Positions 25,002 to 32,789 of a stretch of DNA of 64,000 nucleotides are shown piece after piece. Position 1 is the first letter of the stretch, and each line of letters starts with the position of its first letter. Made by a program: the position numbers and the translations under genes. The stretch covers positions 82,450-146,449 of the forward strand of contig CAMZAM010000004.1 in assembly GCA_947304185.1 (NCBI GenBank). Direction: 5' to 3'. This DNA is from an uncultured Bacteroidales bacterium. GTDB lineage: Bacteria; Bacteroidota; Bacteroidia; Bacteroidales; F082. The notes beneath the pieces were generated by a model. The model was not told the origin of the DNA. It made no database searches and worked only from the letters and a program-made list of their open reading frames with translations.

Positions 25002-26132
25002 TTAATTTATTCTATACCCTAATCCGAAACCAATATAATCGGCCCAGCCATAGTGTGTGGTGAGCGCAATGGTTGCAAAAATACCTTTGTAGATATTCTG
25101 TGTCATGTTTAATTTCTGGTAAACGCGGCCTTCACAGAGGTCTTTGCCTGCGATATGGTAGCCGAAGTTGAAGATAAACGAGGTGTTGCCGAATGATAAC
25201 TCATAGGCAGCGTTGATGCCAGGTTTAAGGATCTCGATATCGTCGAAAGCTATGCCTTTCTGACGCAGGACTTCCTTGTCGGTGCAGTCGTAAACGAGAT
25301 CGAAGCCGATGCCGAGTTTACTCATCTCGGTGAGTCGTTTCATCGCGTTGATTTCAAGGTTGTAGGCCGACCATGACATGCCGTAGCCAAGATATTCGTC
25401 GATGTCTTTTTTTGAATATGTGAACCCAAACAGCAACGAAATATTCTTCTTTTCCCAAGTCTTAAACTGTTTATTATCAGTCGGTTGCTTCGCAATGCGC
25501 TGTTTAGGCTCGTTGATGAAGTATTTTGCTACCAAACCTGTATGAGCTATATTCATACCGTTGTTCGGGGTCCGGCTTGAGCCATTGGAGAAATGTGTGA
25601 ATCCTACGAAAGCCGACATGCCGAACCGGTTGGTAATCATGCGACTGTATTCCGCTGATATGTTGATTGCGGCGTTGATATGCGAGCCGATGAAGGTGTT
25701 TTTAGGGTTGGTCTTTGAGTTATAAATCTGTGTAAGGTAACCTACGCCTATACCTAAATTAAAATTAATCTGGTTTTTCGGACTTTTCAAACAGTTGAAA
25801 GTCATGTGCGGTATCAACGCGAAGGCACGTCCAATCTCGGGCTGCTCGCCTATGCCTGTATAAAGGAAACTCAGACCCACACTGGGATAGTTCGACTTCG
25901 ACTGCCATGATTTACGGCCGAAAGTGACCTGTTTTATGTTGATTTCATAAACAGGATAATGGGCTTGGAAAACCTTCATCTCAGGGTGATGGCAAATAGT
26001 GAAGCCGTAGCTGGCCCGAAATTCAATTTGAAGGTTTTTTACAAAAATAGTATCGTTGCTCTGTGCTGATAAAGTGTTGATTATCAGTAAGAAAAACATT
26101 ATAATGATACTATTTCTGAAAAAATTTTTCAT
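25002..26132 (-). CDS. Acyloxyacyl hydrolase, PagL-like lipid A deacylase
   Basis: A 376-residue protein with signal peptide (cleavage near 'LSAQS') and beta-barrel strands. The segment 'FVGFTHFSNGSSRTPNNG' holds His180 and Ser182 in the H-x-S-N arrangement of PagL, followed by an Asn-rich turn as in the family; PagL removes the 3-linked acyl chain of lipid A in the outer membrane. It is longer than classical PagL (about 150-190 residues) because of a second barrel-like half after residue ~210, as in other Bacteroidetes members. The general acid/base Glu was not located with confidence. Confidence 0.72.
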   Translation of the reverse strand: MKNFFRNSIIIMFFLLIINTLSAQSNDTIFVKNLQIEFRASYGFTICHHPEMKVFQAHYPVYEINIKQVTFGRKSWQSKSNYPSVGLSFLYTGIGEQPEIGRAFALIPHMTFNCLKSPKNQINFNLGIGVGYLTQIYNSKTNPKNTFIGSHINAAINISAEYSRMITNRFGMSAFVGFTHFSNGSSRTPNNGMNIAHTGLVAKYFINEPKQRIAKQPTDNKQFKTWEKKNISLLFGFTYSKKDIDEYLGYGMSWSAYNLEINAMKRLTEMSKLGIGFDLVYDCTDKEVLRQKGIAFDDIEILKPGINAAYELSFGNTSFIFNFGYHIAGKDLCEGRVYQKLNMTQNIYKGIFATIALTTHYGWADYIGFGLGYRIN

Positions 26133-26155
26133 GATGCAAAGTTATAAAAAATTTG

Positions 26156-26163
26156 TAATTTTG
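26156..26163 (+). promoter_or_regulatory. Promoter -7 box for mazG
   Basis: TAATTTTG fits TAnnTTTG, 14 bases ahead of the mazG ATG, implying a very short leader. Confidence 0.5.
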
Positions 26164-26177
26164 CAAAAATTATTGAT

Positions 26178-26948
26178 ATGGATAAGAGATTAGAGGCTTT
26201 TAAGAGACTTTTGGACATAATGGACGACCTGCGAAAAGGCTGTCCATGGGACAAGAAACAGACCATTGAGAGCTTGCGTCATCTGACTATAGAGGAGACA
26301 TATGAGCTGAGTGAGGCAATCATTGCGTCTGATTATCAAGATGTTAAGAAAGAACTCGGCGATTTGATAATGCACATCGTTTTTTATGCGAGAATAGCAA
26401 ATGAGAAGGGTCTGTTCGATATCGCCGACGTGATTAACAGCATTTGCGACAAGCTCATAGTGCGGCATCCGCATATCTATGGTGACGTGAAGGTTGATAC
26501 GGCAGAGCAGGTTTTGGAAAATTGGGAGAAGATTAAGATAAAAAAAGAAGGTAACCGCAGTGTTTTGGGTGGCGTCCCGGCAGGTCTGCCGCCGCTTTTG
26601 AAGGCCTATCGTATGACCGACAAGGCATCGGGAGTGGGCTTCGACTGGCCGAATAAGGAGGAATGCTGGGCTAAAGTGCTTGAAGAGATGGACGAACTGC
26701 AGGAAGAAGTGAAGAATGACGGAAGTAAGGAACGCAAGGACGAGGAGTTTGGCGATTTGTTGTTCGCTCTCGTGAACTATTCGAGATTTATAAAAGTCAA
26801 TGCAGACGATGCTTTGGAACATGCTAATGCCAAGTTTAAGAAGAGATTTACGTATATCGAAGAAAAGGCGCGTGAGATGGGGAAAAGCGTAGCGGATATG
26901 ACACTTGCGGAGATGGATGCTCTTTGGAATGAAGCGAAAAAAGTATAA
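26178..26948 (+). CDS. mazG: Nucleoside triphosphate pyrophosphohydrolase MazG
   Basis: A 256-residue protein with two MazG domains. The first has 'RKGCPWDKKQTIESLRHLTIEETYEL' (GCPWD start and E-x-x-E metal ligands) and 'KKELGDLIMHIVFYARIA'; the second has 'LEEMDELQEEVKND' and 'EEFGDLLFALVNYSRF'. It hydrolyses NTPs or dNTPs to monophosphate and pyrophosphate, a house-cleaning enzyme that also influences ppGpp. Full family length, both E-E-D ligand sets present. Confidence 0.94.
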   Translation: MDKRLEAFKRLLDIMDDLRKGCPWDKKQTIESLRHLTIEETYELSEAIIASDYQDVKKELGDLIMHIVFYARIANEKGLFDIADVINSICDKLIVRHPHIYGDVKVDTAEQVLENWEKIKIKKEGNRSVLGGVPAGLPPLLKAYRMTDKASGVGFDWPNKEECWAKVLEEMDELQEEVKNDGSKERKDEEFGDLLFALVNYSRFIKVNADDALEHANAKFKKRFTYIEEKAREMGKSVADMTLAEMDALWNEAKKV

Positions 26949-26952
26949 TAAT

Positions 26953-26983
26953 TTTGTTGAACGAATAAAAATTCGTATATTTG
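26953..26983 (+). promoter_or_regulatory. Consensus promoter for cdsA-psd
   Basis: -33 TTTG (26953-26956), 19-base spacer, -7 TATATTTG (26976-26983), about 20 bases before the cdsA ATG. Confidence 0.85.
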
Positions 26984-27003
26984 CAAGTTAAAATGATGTA
27001 AAA

Positions 27004-27834
27004 ATGAGTGAACTGGCGAAAAGAACGATATTCGGGAGTTTGTTTGTAATCGTTGTGATTGGAAGCATACTCCTGGATTATTGGGCGTTTTTTGCAGTGA
27101 TGCTGATAACGGTGATCATTGGTTCTAAAGAGGTTGCCAAGCTGATGTTGAAAGACGACAAGGGCAGCTTGACGCCATGGATAATGATTCTGCCGACCTT
27201 GTTTTATGCGATGAGCGTCATTTTATTCCCGATAGATTTCATAATAAGATTTCTGTTTGTACTTACACCTTTATTAGTGGCATTATTCTCAAAGAATTAT
27301 CCGTTTGAGAAAGTCGTTGTCAGTCTTTGGACTGCGATGTTGTTTGTGGCGTTGCCATGCGAACTGATGATGTCTCTTTATAGGGAACCTATGGTTTTTA
27401 TGGATGGTAAGTATTTGTTAATCATATTGTTCTGCTTGATATGGATAAACGATATTTTCGCGTATCTGACGGGAATGGCCATTGGAAAACACAAGTTGTT
27501 TGAGCGTATATCGCCGAAAAAGACGATAGAAGGCAGCTTGGGCGGCTTGGTGATGACGATTGTGACGGCGTTATTGGTTAATCATTTCTGGTTTAATATG
27601 ATGAGCGACTGGAAAATGATGGGAATGGCACTGATTGTTGTTGTTTTCGGCAGTTTGGGTGACCTATGCGAGTCGATGATGAAACGTCAGGCGGGCGTGA
27701 AGGACTCGGGCAATGTGATTCCGGGTCACGGTGGCATTTTAGACAGGTTTGACGCTACGTTTTTAGCTGTACCGTTTGTCTATTGCTATCTGATGTTGTG
27801 TTATTTTGGTAATATGATGTTAATGTTCAAGTAA
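27004..27834 (+). CDS. cdsA: Phosphatidate cytidylyltransferase
   Basis: A 276-residue integral membrane enzyme, about eight hydrophobic helices, that makes CDP-diacylglycerol from phosphatidate and CTP. The signature near the C-terminus is complete: 'GDLCESMMKRQAGVKDSGN' then 'IPGHGGILDRFDATFLAVP'. An additional conserved 'ERISPKKTIEGSLGG' precedes it. It is followed after 11 bases by psd, which uses the phosphatidylserine derived from its product. Confidence 0.94.
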   Translation: MSELAKRTIFGSLFVIVVIGSILLDYWAFFAVMLITVIIGSKEVAKLMLKDDKGSLTPWIMILPTLFYAMSVILFPIDFIIRFLFVLTPLLVALFSKNYPFEKVVVSLWTAMLFVALPCELMMSLYREPMVFMDGKYLLIILFCLIWINDIFAYLTGMAIGKHKLFERISPKKTIEGSLGGLVMTIVTALLVNHFWFNMMSDWKMMGMALIVVVFGSLGDLCESMMKRQAGVKDSGNVIPGHGGILDRFDATFLAVPFVYCYLMLCYFGNMMLMFK

Positions 27835-27845
27835 ACTGATAGTTT

Positions 27846-28523
27846 ATGTATATTCATAAAAAAGGATATGGCGTTATTGCGACGGTGTTTACCGTGATGG
27901 CTTTGATAGTCATCGTGACGATAATGCTACTCAATGCTTTTTTGGAAAACACGCATTGGACCATACTCGCCGGACTTATAATAATAGGTGTGATAGTGGT
28001 AGTGTGGTCGATATCGTTTTTCCGAGTCCCGACGAAGAGAAAAATAACTCACGAGGAGAATGCTGTCGTCTCTTCCGCCGATGGCGAGATTGTAGCCATT
28101 GAGGAGGTGGAGGAAAAAGAGTATTTTCACGACAAGAGGATACAGGTTTCGGTGTTTATGTCGGCCTACGACGTACATGTCAACTGGTTCCCGATGAATG
28201 GTGTCGTGAGTTATGTGAAATATCATCCGGGCAAGAAATTGTTTGCGATAAACCCTAAGTCGTCGGAGCTGAACGAACGTAACTCTGTGGTAGTCAAGGA
28301 TGAAAAGGGCAGGGAAGTGCTGTTCAGGCAGGTCGCGGGTGTTATGGCAAGGAGGATTGTGTGCAATATAAAGGAAGGGGATAAGGCCGAGGTAGGTAAG
28401 GAATTCGGTATGATAAAATTCGGTTCGCGAGTCGACTTTTTCCTTCCGTGTGATGCTGATATTCAAGTGGAACTCGGCGATGACATCACAGGACAGGTGT
28501 CGGTATTGGCTTATTTAAAGTAA
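27846..28523 (+). CDS. psd: Phosphatidylserine decarboxylase family protein
   Basis: A 225-residue short-type decarboxylase with two N-terminal hydrophobic segments (about 10-60). 'ENAVVSSADGEIVAIEEV' and 'QVSVFMSAYDVHVNWFPMNG' carry the conserved Asp/His residues; 'MIKFGSRVDFFLP' holds the Gly-Ser site where the proenzyme cleaves itself to create the pyruvoyl cofactor. It converts phosphatidylserine to phosphatidylethanolamine. Its neighbour cdsA supports the role. Confidence 0.93.
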   Translation: MYIHKKGYGVIATVFTVMALIVIVTIMLLNAFLENTHWTILAGLIIIGVIVVVWSISFFRVPTKRKITHEENAVVSSADGEIVAIEEVEEKEYFHDKRIQVSVFMSAYDVHVNWFPMNGVVSYVKYHPGKKLFAINPKSSELNERNSVVVKDEKGREVLFRQVAGVMARRIVCNIKEGDKAEVGKEFGMIKFGSRVDFFLPCDADIQVELGDDITGQVSVLAYLK

Positions 28524-28563
28524 AAAAAATCGAAAAAAAGTAGCGCAATTAAAAAAATATTGT

Positions 28564-28571
28564 TATATTTG
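28564..28571 (+). promoter_or_regulatory. Promoter -7 box for the first T9SS cargo gene
   Basis: TATATTTG, a perfect TAnnTTTG box, about 67 bases ahead of the ATG at 28639; no clear -33 TTTG. Confidence 0.65.
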
Positions 28572-28638
28572 CAAGTTCAAAGACGAACAAATTAGGAATT
28601 TTAAATAGAAAATTATTGTTTAACTAAAATTAAATCAC

Positions 28639-30492
28639 ATGAAGAAATTATCTTTACTTTTCGCGATGATTGCCTTCTTAGCAGGCAACGTATTTGCACA
28701 GACAGTGCTCATCAATGATGACTTTGAGGCTTATCCTCTTGGCGGTAAGATCGCTCAGAGCGCACAGGCTCTTGGAATCGATTGGTGGACAACATGGACA
28801 AACCACCCAGGTGGCAATGAAGACGGTGTTGTCGCTGAGGCTGGCGGCACACAGTGCGGCTACATCTCAGGCGCTAACGACAACGTTCTTCTCCTCGGTG
28901 GTCAGGAATCAGGTACATACGATCTTGAATTCGCTCTTTACTGCGATGAAGGCAAGTATGGTTATTTCAACATCCTTCACGAGTTTAACGGTGGCGGTTC
29001 AACATGGGCTATGCAGGCTTACCTGAACGCAACAAACAACGGCCAGAGCACAACAACATACGCTCCAGGTCATGGTACAGTTCACGCTGGTGCTAACAGC
29101 AACGCTGATATCCCAGGTGTTGTGAACGAGTGGATGTTCATCAGAATCCGTGTCAACTGCGACTTGGACGTTGCACAGTTGTTCTATCGTACAGCTACAA
29201 CTTATCCGGAAGAGCAGATGATTGTTGAATGGCAGTGGAGCTTGGATAGCTTCGGTGAGCACACCGTTGGACCTAAGATGGATGCTATGGACTTCTATGC
29301 ACCACACTCAACACTCGGTTGCTATTATCTCGACAACTTCGTTTACACCAGAATCGGTGAAGAGACAGCAGCACACATCACATTCGATACAAATGAAATC
29401 AACGAGTTTGTTGCAGAAGATGACGCTACATCAGTTGATATCAACATCAGCAATGCAGAAGGTACCTCAATCGGCCGTTGGACAGGTTGGGTTGACTTTG
29501 GTGCATCAACAGTGACAACTGGTAACCACCAGATTAACTATGATGGTGAGCCAGGCACAAACTCATCACTCGTCGGTCTTAACGTTGACGCCCCAACACT
29601 CGTTGAGGTTGGTGCAATGTTCCCAGGCTCAGCATACGCTGGCGCAGCAATGGGTACAAAGATTGTGAGCGCACAGTATGTTGTCTTCACAGAATCATCA
29701 GGTTCAATGGGTATCGAGCCTAACACTCCTCTCACATTCCGTATCTACGGTCAGGGTTTGTATGGCCAACCAGGTGAAGTCCTCGCAGAGAAGGTTGTTC
29801 CTTATGGCTCAATTGTTGCAGACGACTGGACAATTGCCACATTCGACACACCAGTTGACCTCACAGGTTACAATGTTTGGGTAACATGCGAATATACACA
29901 GGCAGTCGAAGGCTACGCCATGTCATTCGACGGTGGTACACCATCAGGCAATGGTGACTATTATCGTACAAACGGTGGTGGTGCATTCGGAAAGTGCTCA
30001 GAAGTGTTCTCAGAAGTTTATGGTAACTTCCACATCCGTATGAACACTGTTGGTTCACCAGTTGCAGCAACATGGGCAAGCTTGAGCAAACCAGAAGGTC
30101 AGATGGCTATCGGTGGTTTAGACCAAGTTACTGTTAACGTCAACACAATTGGTTTGTCAGCAGGTGACACATACAATGCAAACATCATGTTTGTCACTAA
30201 CGATCCAGAGAATCCGGAAGTTATCATCCCATTGACACTCACAGTTACTGGTGAGTCAATCGATGAGACAGCAGTTAGCGCATTCAACGTCTATCCTAAC
30301 CCAACAACAGGTATGGTGACAGTTGAAGGCGAGAACATCAGCGCCATCGCTATCTATAGCGCAGCTGGCCAGCTCATCAACGTTGTCCGCGACAACAGAG
30401 TTGACATGAGCAGCTTCGAGTCAGGCGTGTACTTCTTCAACATCATCGACAACGCTAACAACACAACAGTACAGCGCGTTGTTGTGAAGTAA
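28639..30492 (+). CDS. Secreted protein with T9SS type A sorting domain
   Basis: A 617-residue exported protein. Signal peptide 1-21 (cleavage 'VFAQ'). Residues about 22-245 resemble a concanavalin-like beta-sandwich ('DDFEAYPLGGKIAQSA', 'YYLDNFVYTRIGEE'). The next ~270 residues include a choice-of-anchor-like segment ('PLTFRIYGQGLYGQPGEVLA'), and a strand domain around 'VNVNTIGLSAGDTYNANIMF'. The end, 'VSAFNVYPNPTTGMVTVEG' to 'SGVYFFNIIDNANNTTVQRV', is the Por sorting tail that directs passage by the type IX machinery and anchoring at the cell surface. Strong ACA/CCA/TCA codon bias implies high expression. No catalytic motif is visible. Confidence 0.85.
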   Translation: MKKLSLLFAMIAFLAGNVFAQTVLINDDFEAYPLGGKIAQSAQALGIDWWTTWTNHPGGNEDGVVAEAGGTQCGYISGANDNVLLLGGQESGTYDLEFALYCDEGKYGYFNILHEFNGGGSTWAMQAYLNATNNGQSTTTYAPGHGTVHAGANSNADIPGVVNEWMFIRIRVNCDLDVAQLFYRTATTYPEEQMIVEWQWSLDSFGEHTVGPKMDAMDFYAPHSTLGCYYLDNFVYTRIGEETAAHITFDTNEINEFVAEDDATSVDINISNAEGTSIGRWTGWVDFGASTVTTGNHQINYDGEPGTNSSLVGLNVDAPTLVEVGAMFPGSAYAGAAMGTKIVSAQYVVFTESSGSMGIEPNTPLTFRIYGQGLYGQPGEVLAEKVVPYGSIVADDWTIATFDTPVDLTGYNVWVTCEYTQAVEGYAMSFDGGTPSGNGDYYRTNGGGAFGKCSEVFSEVYGNFHIRMNTVGSPVAATWASLSKPEGQMAIGGLDQVTVNVNTIGLSAGDTYNANIMFVTNDPENPEVIIPLTLTVTGESIDETAVSAFNVYPNPTTGMVTVEGENISAIAIYSAAGQLINVVRDNRVDMSSFESGVYFFNIIDNANNTTVQRVVVK

Positions 30493-30511
30493 GAGAATTA
30501 ACAAACGAGCA

Positions 30512-30550
30512 GAAAAAGAAAGGACTCCTGACGGGGTCCTTTCTTTTTTT
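30512..30550 (+). terminator. Intrinsic terminator after the T9SS cargo gene
   Basis: Stem of about 12 bp (30517-30528 with 30533-30544), loop TGAC, then a run of T. Confidence 0.9.
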
Positions 30551-30586
30551 GTTTACAGTTTATGGTTTACAGTTTATAGTGTTTAC
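30551..30586. repeat. GTTTACAGTTTA-type repeat
   Basis: GTTTACAGTTTATGGTTTAC-like repetition overlapping the last codons of the radical SAM gene. It belongs to the same degenerate family as the arrays at 14141, 31531 and 42187. Confidence 0.55.
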
Positions 30587-31502
30587 CTTGGTAGGTGTCG
30601 CGGTCGGCGAGGTGCCTTTCAATAAGAGCAAGGACCTGGTCGTAGCGGAGATTTAGCCAAGGCTTCGAGACAAGGTAACGTGGCGGCACCTCGCCGGCGA
30701 AACGCTCTATCACAATATTAGGGTTAAGCCGCTCGATGAAGTCGATAACGAATTCGATGTAGTCGTCAAGGGTAAACAAATGAAAATCAGCGGGATTAGC
30801 GAGATATTCATCGGCTATCTTAGTGTCTTTGAAGATCTGCAGCTGATGGAATTTCACTGTTGTCAGAGGCAGATCCGAGATGATATCAGCGGCATGCAAC
30901 ATCATGTCGCGAGTCTCACCAGGCAAGCCGAAGATGAAATGCCCACCGCAGTGAAATCCGTATCTGTGAGTGAGCTCTATAGCTTTTTTCGCTGTAGCGA
31001 AGTCATGACCGCGGTTGACACGTTTCAAAGTGCTGTCATAAACCGATTCCACACCGTATTCGAGGATAACGGTAGTGTTTAAACCTTTCAGCATATCAAG
31101 TATTTCCTCGCTGATGCAGTCGGGACGGGTGCCGATGACGAGTCCGATGACGTTGTCAACGGAGAGAGCCTCACGATATAGCTTTTTAAGCTCATCTACA
31201 GGCTTGTATGTGTTGCTAAACGCTTGAAAATAAGCGAGATACGATTTGGCTCTACGATAACGGCGCTGGTGGAACTCGATGCCTTCTTCAATCTGTTGGC
31301 GCACGCTTTTCTCGGGCTCACAATATGATGGGTTGAAGGCGTCGTTACGACAGAAAGTACAGCCTCCGGTGCTTATCTTACCATCACGGTTAGGGCATGA
31401 AAACCCAGCATCGATGCTGATTTTCTGAACACGACTGCCAAACTCACGTGTGAAATACGCGTTGTAGCTGTTGAAACGCCGGTTGTCACCCCAGATAAAC
31501 AT
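30567..31502 (-). CDS. TIGR01212-type radical SAM protein (YhcC family)
   Basis: A 311-residue cytoplasmic radical SAM protein. The cluster cysteines are in 'DAGFSCPNRDGKISTGGCTF' followed by C: a long spacing Cys-x(n)-Cys-x2-Cys known from the YhcC/Elp3-like group. Further conserved parts are 'QAFSNTYKP', 'GTRPDCI', 'LEYGVESVYDSTLKRVNRGHDF', and 'HFIFGLPGETRDMM'. The reaction of this family is not established. A -7 box (31517-31524) lies just upstream, so it is a single-gene unit. Confidence 0.88.
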   Translation of the reverse strand: MFIWGDNRRFNSYNAYFTREFGSRVQKISIDAGFSCPNRDGKISTGGCTFCRNDAFNPSYCEPEKSVRQQIEEGIEFHQRRYRRAKSYLAYFQAFSNTYKPVDELKKLYREALSVDNVIGLVIGTRPDCISEEILDMLKGLNTTVILEYGVESVYDSTLKRVNRGHDFATAKKAIELTHRYGFHCGGHFIFGLPGETRDMMLHAADIISDLPLTTVKFHQLQIFKDTKIADEYLANPADFHLFTLDDYIEFVIDFIERLNPNIVIERFAGEVPPRYLVSKPWLNLRYDQVLALIERHLADRDTYQGKHYKL

Positions 31503-31516
31503 TGTGTTATTTTTTG

Positions 31517-31524
31517 CAAAGATA
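31517..31524 (-). promoter_or_regulatory. Promoter -7 box for the radical SAM gene
   Basis: TATCTTTG on the minus strand, 15 bases before the ATG at 31502. Confidence 0.6.
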
Positions 31525-31530
31525 CAAAAT

Positions 31531-31587
31531 AAAGTTTAGAGTTGAGAGTGTAGAGTTTAGAGTAGTTGAAAAGTTTAAAGTTTAAAG
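31531..31587. repeat. GTTTAGAGTTTA-type repeat array
   Basis: About 57 bases of degenerate (A)GTTTA(G/A)AG units between two divergent genes, between their promoters. Confidence 0.6.
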
Positions 31588-31596
31588 GATTTTTCT

Positions 31597-31604
31597 TATT
31601 TTTG
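31597..31604 (+). promoter_or_regulatory. Promoter -7 box for the Smr-domain gene
   Basis: TATTTTTG fits TAnnTTTG, 16 bases ahead of the ATG at 31621. Confidence 0.5.
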
Positions 31605-31620
31605 CAAAAATTTCAGAAAC

Positions 31621-32703
31621 ATGGAAAGTTTTAAAGTTGGTGATAGAGTTAACTTCTTGAACGACAAGGGTGGAGGAGTGATAAAAAAGATTATCGACAC
31701 TCGCATGGTGGAGGTTGAAATTGAAGACGGCTTTAACGTGCCGGTTTTGATGAGCGACTTGGTTTTGGATTTCCGCGCGCAGCCAACGAGGCAGCAGCAG
31801 ATGGTCGACAATGTGCGGAAAGAGATTAAGAATCAACAGATTATAGCAGAGGAGACTAAAAACGAAGCCCGCAGAAGTGAGTTGCGTCGTTTTGCGAGAA
31901 GCTCGGAAGAAGAAGGCATATATCTGGCGTTCATTCCGCACGATCAGCAGTGGTTGCTTACCGGTCCGATAGATGTGGCTGTCGTTAACAACACTCCGGC
32001 CGACGCTTTATACAGTTTTAATCTCAAAGATAGTGAAAAATACGCGAATATCGACTACGGAAGCATAGCTCCGTTCTCGAAAGTGGTAGTGGAAGCTATA
32101 TCTCGCGACGACATCGAGCATTGGTGTGATGGTGTGATCCAGGTGGTGCTTTGCCAGGACGACATCGACTCGGTGTATCATCCGCTGCATGCACCATTTT
32201 CGTTGAGAACCAGCAGGTTCTTCAAGGATGGAAGTTTCGTGGAATCAGGATTGCTGGGTGAGAAGGCGTTGATGATTTGTTTGTCGACATTAATGGCATT
32301 AAAAGGAAAGGAGACTGATTACACCAAGCTGATGAAAGACGGCGTGATGCAGCCGAAAGCTAACAAAGACATAGTGAAGAAGACTGCTGCCATCGACAAG
32401 CATCAGACCGAGCCAGGAGAGGCGATAGTTGACCTGCATATCGGCGAACTTGTCGACAACATCCTTGGGATGTCGAGCACGGACATCTTCAGAATGCAGA
32501 TTAACTATTTCAAGAAAATGCTTGACAGCGCTATAGAAAACGACTATTCAAAGGTGACGTTCATCCATGGTGTTGGCAACGGAGTCTTGAAAAATGCCAT
32601 CATAGAAGAACTGAAAAACTACGAGAATACATCCAACAGAATGGCCTCGATTTCAAGGTTTGGAGTGGGCGCCATAGACGTAATGATTAAAGATAAAAAG
32701 TAG
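31621..32703 (+). CDS. DUF2027 and Smr domain-containing protein
   Basis: A 360-residue cytoplasmic protein. It begins with a small Tudor/KOW-like domain ('FKVGDRVNFLNDKGGGVI', residues 4-60), continues with the DUF2027 beta domain (about 80-250), and ends in an Smr domain (about 270-355) with 'VDLHIGELVD' and 'FIHGVGNGVLKNAI'. The D-L-H and H-G-x-G motifs are those of the nicking endonuclease domain from MutS2; in Smr proteins it cleaves nucleic acid, notably mRNA at stalled ribosomes in some bacteria. The MutS ATPase is absent, as is normal for this Bacteroidetes family. Exact role unknown. Confidence 0.85.
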   Translation: MESFKVGDRVNFLNDKGGGVIKKIIDTRMVEVEIEDGFNVPVLMSDLVLDFRAQPTRQQQMVDNVRKEIKNQQIIAEETKNEARRSELRRFARSSEEEGIYLAFIPHDQQWLLTGPIDVAVVNNTPADALYSFNLKDSEKYANIDYGSIAPFSKVVVEAISRDDIEHWCDGVIQVVLCQDDIDSVYHPLHAPFSLRTSRFFKDGSFVESGLLGEKALMICLSTLMALKGKETDYTKLMKDGVMQPKANKDIVKKTAAIDKHQTEPGEAIVDLHIGELVDNILGMSSTDIFRMQINYFKKMLDSAIENDYSKVTFIHGVGNGVLKNAIIEELKNYENTSNRMASISRFGVGAIDVMIKDKK

Positions 32704-32760
32704 AGCGAAAACTTTTTACATTTTATTTATTAAATAAGTTGTTTGTTTGTAAAAAGTTAG

Positions 32761-32768
32761 TATTTTTG
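32761..32768 (+). promoter_or_regulatory. Promoter -7 box for the TIR-FGE operon
   Basis: TATTTTTG fits TAnnTTTG, 21 bases ahead of the ATG at 32790. TTTG occurs 11 and 15 bases upstream (32742-32749), not at the usual 19, so strength is uncertain. Confidence 0.5.
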
Positions 32769-32789
32769 CAAATTGAATAATTGTGCATT

